Below are positions 38,647 through 50,503 of a DNA stretch of 64,000 bases, piece after piece (the stretch's first letter is position 1; every line of letters starts with the position of its first letter). The notes under the pieces are model-generated. The model saw only the letters and a list, made by a program, of their open reading frames with translations, did not search any database and was not told where the DNA came from. The DNA is from Gavia stellata. Taxonomy: Eukaryota; Chordata; Aves; Gaviiformes; Gaviidae. A program made the position numbers and the translations under genes. The stretch covers positions 9,377,001 through 9,441,000 of the forward strand of contig NC_082611.1 of NCBI RefSeq assembly GCF_030936135.1. Reading direction: 5' to 3'.

Positions 38647-41600
38647 CTACATCCGTCCCCACTCTTTGTTTCTTAATTCATTCCTCTTGATCTTCCCAGT
38701 GACTGTCTTTGGCAGCTCTTGGACAAATTCCACCTAAATAAAAAAAGACAGAAAACAATGTAGCATGTTCTACAGACTTGCTTTTCCAAGACTGGCTCTC
38801 AGCATACGTGCAAAACTAAGAGGACCCCTATCAGTAAGAACTGCTTGCCTAAAGGATCAAGTCCAAACCAAATCAAGGCAGCACACTGTGCCACTTGTGA
38901 AACAATTCCTTTGGCTGCCTACACAGCCAAACATCTGTGTAGCTTCCTCCCAGCTAACCAAACTGAGGACTGTAACATGAGTACTGTAACAGAAGGATGA
39001 GTACCTAAATGGTATCAGAGGTCTGAGATGAATGACAAAAATGATCTGAGATGAATAACAAAAAGAAATAAAAAGCGATGTTATTGGCACAAAGTCTTTA
39101 ACGGTCCTTAGTTCCTGTGAGCTCTGCACGAGTGAACTAAGGCAGCGCTAGTAGCTCTTTTCCTGTAGTGCTGGGATTACTCAGAAACACCAAGTGTATC
39201 CTTCTGGGCTTTCCTCTTATTTATTAACTGCGAGGACCAGTAGATTAAAAACTTACTCAGATTCGGTCAGGTACTACCCTAAAGTCACCAGAGAGTGCCT
39301 GCTTGAAGATTAAATACAAAATGGAGAATTATGATTGTGAGCCTGACTTAGAACATGCAGCTCTAACTAGGATATCATATGAAGCCTAGAAATTTTTGAG
39401 ACGTTTAAACAAAAATATTATTTAGGAAAGATTTTCTGGAGCCAGTGCTCTAGCTGAATCTTTACCATTGTCTCTTTCAGGTGAATCGTGAAAATCCAAA
39501 TAGTAATTCTCCTGAGATTTATGGAAGGGTGCCCTGGTTTCAAGTTTCTCCTCAGAAGCATTTACCTTTCTAGGGTATTTATATGGAGCAGTAGTTTTCT
39601 TGACATGCTCCTGCAAGTCACAGGTTAAGCTCTCCAGGTCACTGGATGAAAAGGTCGAGGACAGGACCACAAATGCTTTCACAACCTATTAAGGTAAGGT
39701 CAACAAAAGTGATCTGACACCATCCATTTTTAAGAGCTGATACACAGGTTACCAGTGAGCAGTACTGCTCAGAGTCATGACATGCAAAAGAGAAGAACAG
39801 AGAAATCAGCACAATATAAGAAATGGTTGTGCCCAGCTTCTGTACATGTATGTGCAGAAGAGAAAGTTGCAAGCACGGTTTTCCTGCCCTCATTACAAAG
39901 CAAGAGCATTTGCTCTATCCTTTCAGCGGGGGTCAAGAAGGAGTAATAAGAGGTGTCTCTGCAGAGCTCTCCCTGAAGCTGAGGGACATTTTGTTTCTCT
40001 CTGAAGTTCACACTGAGGACAGTAGGCCCATATCATCCCAGCAGAGGACTGTGCTTTCTCTATATGCGTAGCCCAAGTCTAATGCTAGGGCAGTTATACT
40101 ATACTATAACTTTGGCTACATCAAGACAGCCAGAAAAGACAATTTCAGTGTATAGACAAGTGCTTAATAACAAGGGAAAAGTAAACATCACTGTAATGTT
40201 CTCCACAAAGAAGACCTTCTTGGGATGAAAAGAAACTAAGAAGAGCAAAGGCATGTAAATGGGAAGGTATTTTGCCTGTCACCCCAAGTAGGATTATCCA
40301 CGATGACATAATGGCCTTAGAGCTGTCCATTATTCAGTAAAGTAGGAAATGCTTTATATAGTTATAGATTTAAACAAATATATTGCTTCCCCCACCACTG
40401 TTCAGCATCATTACCTCTCCTCTAAGGGGATCTGGGCTGCTGACAACAGCTGTTTCTGCTACTGCTGGGTGCTCTATCAGGGCACTCTCTACTTCAAATG
40501 GCCCAATGCGATATCTAGGTAAGGAAAGAACAATGTAGGATTTGGTTTAATAATCTGGAAAACCAGTACCAAATGTTTTTTTAATTGTCATACTGAAGAA
40601 AAAAAAAAAACAAACCAAATCAACAAACAACTATAGAAACTTCAGGCAGAATGGGAAAGCTGGCTGTGTTAGAAGGTAGGAGCATTTCCTGGTGGTCATG
40701 TGGTAGAGGACTGCTGGGCTGTGGATACATCTCCATCTCTCCCCTTTCCTTCTGGCTCCTAAGCTGGAGCTCCATTCCACCCTGCAGTACCAGCTTGATG
40801 CCATGTTATGGAACCACATCATACAATATCAAATAGTTTCATTTCAACATGTTAAAAAGAAAATGTTTCAATGCTCTTTGAGTCCGACAGAGACATCCTT
40901 CAATTTTAGTCAAAAAACAAACTAGATTAAAATCCCTCCTCTGCCAATGGAAGTCTTCACTCTTTGTTGAAACAGATGAGATGTTGCAGGGGAAACAGAT
41001 ACAGAGATGCCACTGACATCACCAAGATGATACTGCAGGTCTATGAAAAGCTAATAATAAAAGCAAGTATTCCTAAATCAAGAGGTCAATACATTCATCA
41101 CAGGACTATCATGTCAGAAGCTCACCAGGAACACAACATGTAAGATTATACCATGGCAGATTTAGAAAGGAAGCATGCAAACTGACCCTGAAGAAATGAT
41201 GATGTCATCGTCTCTGCCAATAAACTGAAAATATCCATCTTCATCCATAGTTCCTCTGTCTCCAGTGACATAAAAATCCCCACGTTCACTTTCTGCAGTT
41301 TTCGTAGGGTTATCCTCAAAGTGGTTTACAAACAGTAGTTTAGATTTTGAGCATACATTAGCTATACATTATGCTATAACACACATAATGTTAAATACAC
41401 TGGAACTTAATTTTTCAGTCAAGGATGTTCAAGAATTGTACTGACAATTGCCATAAAATACAATAAAATAGGTTTAAAAACCAAAAACATCTTGATTCTT
41501 TAAAAAAAAGATTAACTCAATCTTGAGCAAATTCTTCTTTTCCGTTTTCTAACATCCACCAATCCAAACAAACAAATTATTCTGGTAATAAATAATAAAC

Positions 41601-44600
41601 TGGTGAAAAATATTCAGCCTTTTGAACCACTATGCAATTGGAGAGATTTTGGGGAGACTGGCGATGGTGAGGAATAAAATAAAGTCCTTACTACATATTC
41701 AGAGAATAAACCAAGTGGTCTTATAGGTTTGCATCTGACAGCAATTTCCCCCTGTTGTCCTGGAGGCAGAATATTAGCATTTTTGTCTATGATCTAGAAT
41801 GAAAAATAACACGTATTTTAGTCCAATGGGAAAAAAAAACCAAACCCAAAACCAACCAACCAAAAAAAAACCCTATAAAAGAATCTAAAGAGCAGCCAAC
41901 AAACCTGAACATCATAAAGGGGAGCTGCCTTCCCCATTGATCCAGGTTTAATCTTCATTCCTTTAAAAACAGAGCAGATTATTCCCTGTAAAAATCAAAA
42001 TCAAACCAAAGTTTTGCAATAGAAAACTGCTACATTCACATTCAATGTATTAAACGTTAATTAAATGTATTTTCTAGAATAATTCCAATGTAAGGAATTA
42101 AGATTCATAGGATCTTATATATGTCAGTGCTGTATGGTACAGATAAGCAAAATCAAGAAACTCCCTGAAAGAATCCCTTTCCATTATCTGTGAAGAATTC
42201 ATGCCCTTTGCTAACCAGTCTTCTTCCTTAGATTCAAACTCTGCCCTCTTGTCTGTCACTGTCACTTGAAATTTGCCTAAGGACATTTATGGAAATATTA
42301 AGAGTACATCTCCTCCCAACAATCCATGTTTCTGGCAGGTTCTGTGAGGAGAGCCATGAAAGGCTGTTCTTTCAGAGGTTATTAGGGGAGGAGATTACTG
42401 CAACATTCACAGAAGCATGAAGGAAGAAACAAGCTGTGTTCTTTGAAAACAAACATTAAAACATCGTAAAGCAAAATGGGATTACAAAGATTTAATAGAA
42501 TATTAACCCTACAGATGTACCGTTTCAGTCTGGCCATATAGTTCATGGATGTCCAGCCCAGTCTTGCTTTTCCACTGCTCCATGACTTCTGGGTTGAGTG
42601 GCTCTCCTCCACTCATGCAGTGCTTCAGGTTCATGAATTTGTAGCTTTACAGGGAGTTAAAAAATGAGAGAAGCAGTACTTAAATCTATTGGGCAAGACA
42701 AGGAGCACGCAGCTATAGACAAATAATACTGGAGAGCTCTTTACTGGGAGAATTAGTCCCATGAAGTGGGGAAGTCAGAGGATTCCTGATGCTTTAGCTC
42801 CTGACACAGCAAGGGTATCAGTCTGTGCTCAACACTATATATATGTGCAGTAGTAGTCAGAGTTAAACACACATGAAAAATAAAGTAAAATTTTTGCTGA
42901 AGTCAGCAGGGATTTAAGGACATGCCTATAACTAACCACAAAGTGATTTGCTGAGCCAGGGCCCTGATTGCTGACCCTCTGCAACAGCCCAAGTGAGAAA
43001 GTGCAAGGGGAGGAAGGAATGGTGGCAGGCAGTGAGAACTGGAGCAGGGAATGATGTACAACTGCCACAACAAGTCACTCCCTCACAGTTACATTGACAC
43101 CTGACACCGACTTTCTAGGATGACAGTCCTTCCCAAAGCATGGACAACTAATCTGGTAATTGAAAATTATTATAAAGAATTTAACAGGCACTCAGTTTCG
43201 TACTCTCAGGGATTTGCTCACAAGTTCAGTAGTGAAAGTGTCAACTTTCTGAGGGAAAACATCAAGTTTCCCTGTTTGATCACAAAACTCAGCAAAACTC
43301 ACAAATTTTGTATGACAGTCTTTTCATGAAGGATATTTTAAACTAAATTACTACCCTATTTGGGTCAAGCAGCTAGATCTGGGAGATCACTAATGTTTAG
43401 CCAGGGTAAATTAAACATTAGTAAATAATTTCTTGACGTACTTGGAGAGATCATTTTGCACCAGCATGCGGAACAATGTTGGAGCACCAACCAGCGTGTC
43501 AATGGGGAATCTGCAGAGAGTCTAGTGAGTTAAACAAGATGGACATATCAAGCTCAGACAAAAAACTGCCTTATGGATGTACAGTTAACAGGTGATATAG
43601 GGGGCAAATGTAGCTCTCCTTTCTATGTAAAAGCACCATACGCGCTCTCTGCTGGGTAAGAAACCCTCCTACAGTTAGTGTAATATGCAGAGATTCACAG
43701 TATATTTGATCAGACAAAATCCCATGCAAACGTGTCTACATGACACCCAGACCGCACAGCCTGGAGCATGGGCAGGATAAGCCTGTCTCTGTCCACATTA
43801 TACGGAGGTTTTCACTTTCATCTTGGCCAGTGTGGGCAGAGAAATGCTTCAGTTTCAGACCACATTAATACCAGCTGATATTACTTTCACAGTCACTAGA
43901 ATGAAAGGCAAGCAATTAGTGCTATGAGCAAAATGTATGAATGAACCACAGGTTTGGCCCCTTCTGTGTACATTAAAAGTGCAAATAGGGGCTTTACACA
44001 ATGGATACAGCATCTCAAACACAACTATGGACACAACCCTCATGAAATCCACAGATGCTGTTAAGAATTTTTTTTTTTGCACCCTTTCTGCAGATTAACA
44101 CATCTCCATGAGTTTTCCCCCTTACATTTAGGATGGCTGCTGATTCAATCTGTGGTAGCTGATGTATAAAGATGCATGATCCAAAAACCCAGGGATCAAA
44201 AACAGATGCCAGTGAAGCTACTATCCATCCTGTGTCTGCTGTGCTCCATATTATATCTGAGGGAGTCAAATCCAACCAGTACCTGATAGAGCAGAAAAAA
44301 ATGAATGAAAAGATAATGAAAAATTTTTACTTAAAAAAATCACCCCAAACCACAAACAAAGAAAACAAAAAACCCAACAAGCCCAAGATTTCTGATAAGA
44401 TACATGGGCAATGGGCACTCTAAATAAGTTTATTTTATGAGCTAGCTCAAGGATAAAAGGGCACCTAACTACATGTTTGCATAAATACACACATGTAGAT
44501 CATACCTATATGATGTCAGTCATAACATAGGATAGAGTAAGGGAAAGAGGAGTCTGAATTTCAACAAAGTGACTTTCCACTAGGTAGAAAGATAGGGCTG

Positions 44601-47407
44601 AAGCAGCAGTATTCATGGATGCTGTGTTGGACACCAGGTATTTCAGTTCTAAGGCTGCTGAGGGACCATGGTGATCTGTGCAACCAACATAAACTCTGCC
44701 TCTGTTCATCTACACATCACAAAGCTTTTTGCAGCCCAAACAGCATGGTGTCTCTTGGTTCTTTGCACAGCTGATGGCTGTCCTTTGAACCACTCTAAAG
44801 AAAGGGCAAGAGATATTCATTGAAAAACGGAAACACTGGGGGTGATCCTACTCCTCTAGAAAACTGCTGGAGTTTCTAGTCTGATTTCAGAGGGAGAAGG
44901 ACTGGGGCTGTACATTGGTATTTCTTATTCAGTAATTTTTCATCAGTTCTATTATACACCTTCAATTATCCCATGTTCAACCAGGCTCAAACCTTTCATA
45001 CCTTTCACTTAAAAGGGGTCTGAAACCAAGACTACCCTGGGAATGTTCAGTCATCTTTGGAGAACCTGTGGTTCCACTGGTAAAGAAGATAATCATTGAG
45101 TCTTGAATCCTTGTTTTGACGCAGGAATGGTAGGCAGATTGGTTTCTTTAAAACAGAGAATGCAGTTGTGACTTCAATGGTTACTTTACACAGGCTTCAG
45201 AATGTAATGAAATGTCACATATTGCTGAACTCCTACCCCAAATAAGCTTCACAGAAGCTTTTCACCAAATTAGACTAAAATAACGTGGAGTTACACTTCC
45301 TCAAAGACAGACTTCCCCTTAAGAAGAACAGGATAGAAACTTCCCAGAACAAACCACTGTTAGTAAACAACTCTGATGTTTACAACCTTAATCTTGGCAT
45401 TTGATGAGTATTTGCAGTTGATGAATACTTGTAAATGAGAACTTGTGGAGAACAGGTCTGCTTTCTGCATCATGACTGCAGTGTCACTAACTTATACTCA
45501 CTTGTACAGGTCAGTGAAGTTCAGCCATCCCTCCCTACTGCCTTTGGACACGATTAGCTTGGTTTTCAGAAACTGACACTCGGATGCCACTGAGTCCACA
45601 GCAGGAGCCAGTGTGTCATCGGTAATGATGCACGTGGCCTTTGATGCCTGGAGTCGATATAATATGTCTTTGGCTGATAATTGGGATATTCCTGGAATTA
45701 AGACAATTCCTGAAAAAGCAATAAAGTTAGTTTGGGACGCCATTTTTTACATCTGATTCTTTTCTAAGAACCTCAACTATTAACTATTCCCAAACTGACC
45801 TCTCAGATGAATTTGCCCTGGCATTCCCCAGCCCAACAGTTATAGTGGAATAATGCAGCTGCTCGTGCTCTCCTGCAAGGAATGAAGCGTGGACCTGTCA
45901 GATGACTTCCATGGCTCTTCCCTGCCTTCTGTCATCTCCGTGCCTGCTGCACAGGCCACCTGTCCTACAGCACCTAGTGCAAATACTTCAGGACTGCCTG
46001 TGTAATTGGTAGCTAGGCCACTCACTAGCTTATTACATTACTTCTCCTTTATAAACCATATAAATTCTTGATCCTCTCAACCAATTTGCATTAACCAATT
46101 TTACCAGTCTCAGATATGCTCACTGACCTGCTCGCATGCAAGCCACATTCACCAGCCACCATTCTGGGATTCGTGGCAGGATCACAACAATTCTGTCCCC
46201 CTTCTGCAGTCCACATACTTTAGTCAGCACATTGGCCACTTTCCGAGACAGGAACCCCAGCTCCTCAAAGCTCCACTTCACTTCTCCTTTTCCATTTGTC
46301 CACCAAAAGGCAGGGTTCGATGGTCTCTTTCCAGCCTACAAAACATAGGGATTCAAAACCAAAACATTTTCTTCTGAAAGACCATGAAATTATAATGCAC
46401 AAATATCTGCAAATTATGCAAGATCTGAGTATTTCACAACTGGCATATAAGCTATTATTTTTCCTTTGTCCTTAATGGATCAAGATTTGCTATGGATCAA
46501 GCTCAGATATTCCCAATAAATTCTCTTCTTCTGAACCTGAAACGTTTACCAGCCCAATTGTCTCCAGACATAAGTCCTAATCTGGATCCTATTTCAGTTT
46601 AAGCCTTATGCTGAGCATTAACGCTCCTACAAAATAACAGATGAAGTAAAGTACTTCACATAATACTCCTGACATTCTGGATGGAGTTGTGGAATACTAT
46701 TAAACAGAAGCAGCACAGGCAGAAGACAATATAAAACAAGAGGACCACACAGTATCCCAGGACTTTTTCTAGTCTGATTGCTTAGGCAGAGTGGAGTTAC
46801 GTGGTCTCTAACTACAGGGCATCTGGACAAATGCAGAATCCACTTTGGAACAAGGCAATTAAACATTTGTGGGAGAATTTTCCCTAGCATACTATGTTAC
46901 TGTTACGTTTCCTGTATTTTTATGATGTAAGTATCTAATATTATAGTATGCAGAAGGAATAAGCACAGCCATTCCAAAATTAAATCGAAGTCAAAAGGGA
47001 CTTAACATTGCTTTTTCTACCTACATAGGGAGCACCAAGAATCAGAGACACTTTTAAAATAAAGCAAGGAAGAAAGAGATTTTGTATAATTTCCTAATGC
47101 AAATTGGTTTTGGCAACTGATTTTTTTGATAAAGAAAAACCCCCAACTTATTTCAAATGAAATTTCAAGTTAAAGTATCTCATCTGCACAACAAAAGATC
47201 ATCTACCTTTTCAATCTCAGACCATTTGTCCAGTACATCACTTGCAAAGTTAAAGTACTTTGGTATTTCCTGTTCACCCCGCCTGACAGACTCATACTGT
47301 GAATACACATCAGAAGCAAGCAGCCTGGGGTGTCCATGGAAAGTCCTATTAGGAGGCTTCAGAGTCCACAAGGATTTTGGAGTCTGTAATTTAAACAACA
47401 ACTTCAT
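38647..47407 (-). CDS. ACSM gene D, intact medium-chain acyl-CoA synthetase
   Basis: Thirteen coding exons: 47207-47407, 46128-46335, 45502-45709, 45002-45145, 44126-44282, 43442-43521, 42521-42644, 41905-41985, 41692-41793, 41187-41314, 40415-40514, 39566-39685 and 38647-38733. They join in frame to 579 codons plus TAG, a normal length for the family, with a GT-AG intron at every junction. Motifs in order: [15 protein letters not shown] (exon 2), ATP-binding loop TSGTTGSPK (exon 4), [11 protein letters not shown]-type loop and YGQTET (exon 7), [11 protein letters not shown] and the hinge GRDDD (exon 10), [14 protein letters not shown] (exons 10-11), APYKYPRK (exon 12) and [15 protein letters not shown] with the catalytic Lys (exon 13). 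A good acceptor (TCTACAG) 24 bases upstream of the ATG, exon start at 47431, implies an untranslated first exon further right. The N-terminus and C-terminus recall ACSM4, but the middle diverges, so I give no symbol. It is the only complete intact ACSM gene here. Confidence 0.9.
41831..41873. repeat. A/C-rich simple tract in intron 8 of gene D
   Basis: Runs of A broken by CC and CCC on the plus strand, between exons 8 and 9 of gene D. Simple sequence with no coding content. Confidence 0.6.
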
Positions 47408-47431
47408 GGCAGAAGATGATGTACATAGATG
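47408..47431 (-). other. 5' untranslated part of gene D exon with the start codon
   Basis: On the minus strand a pyrimidine-rich tract ending TCTACAG is followed by 24 bases and then the ATG at 47407. This is a plausible acceptor and implies that the start-codon exon is the second exon, as I recall for mammalian ACSM genes. The upstream non-coding exon was not located. Confidence 0.5.
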
Positions 47432-47478
47432 CTGTAGATTATATAAGAAAATTGGCAGAATAGTTCCTATGAATCCTG

Positions 47479-47496
47479 CAACAACAACAACAACAA
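47479..47496. repeat. (CAA)n microsatellite
   Basis: Six CAA units followed by A-rich sequence, about 70 bases upstream of the gene D start codon. Confidence 0.75.
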
Positions 47497-48159
47497 AAAA
47501 AGGAAAAAATCTTGAGATTATCCAAAGACAATTCAGTTATGAATTGATGAGTTATTAATTGAAGTCACTTAGGCTACTCATAGACAAACTGATGTTTTTA
47601 ACAGTTCAATTAAATATGAAGTTCCCCATCCTGCTTTCTTCTATTTTTTACCACCACCTTTTTAAGGACTTAATGTACTGTACTGATCTGGCATCTTGTC
47701 TGTGGCTCAGCTGATCCTTACAGCTTCTTGATGTGTTCTTTGGGGGTGCTAATTGCCCACAACTCTCCTTAGTCTAACACAACATCAGATGTTATTGTTT
47801 GCATTTATGAGAAGGTTACTGGTTCTTACACCAAAACATTCAGTAGCTGATTCTCTATTCCTTTTCCTTCACATGGAGCTGAAGGATGTTTCCAGACTAC
47901 TTGCATCGAGATTTTCACTGCTTTAGCTTGAATAGTTGCTGACTGATACATCTATCCATTCACCACACATACCTCAAGAATCTTCACTTCAGTAATCCCT
48001 TACGTAGGTCCCCAGATTTGACTTAAACACTTCTACATTTGCTCACTGTAAATGCCCTTTTCCATCTGTACTCACCATAATGATCCTAAAAGCTCTCAAA
48101 CCCAATTACTTTCTTCCTTTCCATTGCTACTCTTCTCTTCTTCTTTCTCTCTTTTTATC

Positions 48160-48173
48160 TTATTATTATTATT
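48160..48173. repeat. (ATT)n microsatellite
   Basis: Four to five ATT units in pyrimidine-rich surroundings between genes D and E. Confidence 0.7.
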
Positions 48174-50131
48174 TTCAGCAATCTATGAGATTGCCTCAGA
48201 ACTGTGCTCAACTCTAAATATTTTAATGATATTTGGAGGCTTCTTGTAAGTGCACATGAAGATTATCAAACATGGGAAAAAAAGCCTGGCTCAGGTCTGG
48301 AAGAGTCCACAGCAAGAGCAGGAGCCAGTGGAGTCCTGAAGGCCTATGATGATTCTAAACCTGGGTCCATCTATTGATTTTCCTTTTTCAACCACTAAAC
48401 ACAAGTTACTAAACTCAATAAAAGGTTAGGTGAGTGACTGTTGAAATACAGGTTAATTTTCTTTCCTGTTCTTACAAAGAGCTATCCACAAACTAGGAAC
48501 AAAATTATCGGTAAACTCTTAATTAAATTCTTTTCCATGTGGAATTTCTGTGGCCTGACCAAAGCTGCAAAGTTTTGCCCTTTGTCCCAGGTTTTTAAGT
48601 TCGTTTTGTGTTCATTTACCTCTTGTCCCATGTCTTCAACTGTAACCACTTATCCTTACATCTCTGATGCATGGATCTCAGTTTTGGTCAAATTTTATTC
48701 CCCAAGAAAAAGTAACTTGTTTCCTTATTCCTTAGCAGGAGCTTTTACAGTAATACTTAATCTGCCTATCAGGCAAATGAACTCAAACACCTAGAACTTG
48801 CACAACTTAATCTTTTCAGTGATACCTGACAGCATAAAAAATCTGGATGCAGACTTTCCCTCCAAAACAGATACTTCGTCAAAACCAACAGTAATTCACA
48901 GTGTTCTCCATGCTACATGGAGTCTGCGGTAGAGAAATACTGACCAGCTGATAATCCTATAGGATATTATTTGCTCCTGAGAAAGAATCATAGGACATGG
49001 ATGTAAAATTAAGTGTTATTATGTCCCTAAGTGCCACCCACTTCAGAATCAGCATTATAGAGCAAAAACTTATTTAGATGGTACTTACATTTTAAATCAA
49101 AACTCTATTAACAGGACCTGGTGGAAAAAAAATCAATCTAAAAAGGTTTTACTGGTGAAAAATGGTCTTTTAAGTATTCCCTAAATATGTCCTCTTTAAG
49201 GTTTTGACTTCCACTGTTAATGTTAACAACCAATAGATCCACTTTCATTCCTTTAACAGAAAAGCATACACAATAGACTGGAAAGGAAAGAGGAGAGAAA
49301 GAACATTCAGGAACAGTATTCAAGATTGGAAATGGTATTCAAGACTGGCAAGATGAAAAACATTTTAAATCCAGGATTCCCTAGTGGTCTACAAAAATGC
49401 CTGCAAAGTTTTGCTGCGAGAGCCTTCGACAGTTTTTAGCACTTCTTCACCTGCAAACTTAGAGGTGAAAACGAAATAAGAAAATTGAGCAGACCCAGTA
49501 ACGGCAAAGTCCTCTGAACTGCTGCGTGAATCAGAAATTATTTTTCCTTATTTAGTGCCATCTGCTTCTTCTCAATGATCAGCGACACTAGGAATTCAGA
49601 CAAACATTTTCCTGACCTGTTTGCTGTAGATAGTACAGATTGAGAGCTGGCTGGTGTAGATCCTCTTCATTCGCTTCATTTGGCTTTCAGGACATGTGTT
49701 TCCCAAACAAGGCACTGTAAAGATCAGCCTTTATCTGGAGACGTGAAACTTGGACGCTCTGTCAAAAAGGATTTGGAGTGAAACCCTCTCTACTTTATCA
49801 TTTGCTTCTTCTGAAGTAATGAGAACAGAACGTAGCACAAAACAGACCAGGCAGCACAATTTTTTCTGTGGAGTAACCTTTTTCTTGTAATCATTTACAC
49901 CGTTGTTAATTGTACACAATTTGCACCTTAACCTAAAGCACTTTGTATCTTCTGTTTTCTCTCACTTTAACCATTTAAGTAGATCACAAATTCATCAAGA
50001 TGAAGAGAAGTAGTTAAAGAGTATGTCCTTCTCCTTCCACTCAGAAAGAATTCAGGAATGTTACGGTGATAGTTTTTGATGAGAGAGTATCACTTCACTG
50101 CTGATACCCACTACAGGACAAAGATTTTTTT

Positions 50132-50152
50132 TTTATTAATTTCTCGTTTATT
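50132..50152 (-). terminator. Candidate poly(A) signals of ACSM copy E
   Basis: Two minus-strand AATAAA hexamers (50147-50152 and 50132-50137) lie about 350 bases after the copy E stop codon, with an A/T-rich stretch beyond them. Spacing and duplication are typical of a real 3' end. Confidence 0.5.
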
Positions 50153-50503
50153 TGTAATTACAAAAATGCTGTAGTTACAGGTTTTTTTCTTTAAAGGAAG
50201 CTGTTATACTAATTCCAGTAAAAAAATTAAACCTTTGTAAGCTCCCGGATCTGTCCCTTCTCTCTCCCATTCGTCATTCTTAATTACTTGCACCTTCTCT
50301 GTTCTGAAAATTTGTAGGTTGATGGCAAAAGTGGTTCTAATACCACATATCCTCAAGCCATATGAGTGTTATCTCCTTTTCTATCTGTAGCTTGTTTTTC
50401 CATATGTTCTCCGAGTGGTCTGGGTCATGACCACATGCCAAGTGTGATGTGCTGTGGCTGGTACGGATGATGGAAATTTTCTCTCCTCAGTTTCCAGATC
50501 ATG

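Larger units (their letters stand above)
47432..50503. other. Intergenic region between genes D and E
   Basis: About 3.1 kb. It holds a (CAA)n repeat (47479-47496) and a short ATT repeat (48160-48173), and at the right end the 3' untranslated region of copy E with poly(A) signals at 50132-50152. The promoter of gene D is expected near the left end. Open frames such as 48441-48794 are unrecognised and probably chance. Confidence 0.5.

Noticed and set aside
48978-49042. Possible second CR1 fragment on the minus strand (TGTCCCTAAGTGCCAC)
   Set aside because: Only about 16 bases match the CR1 3' region, without the diagnostic 3' repeat, so it may be chance.
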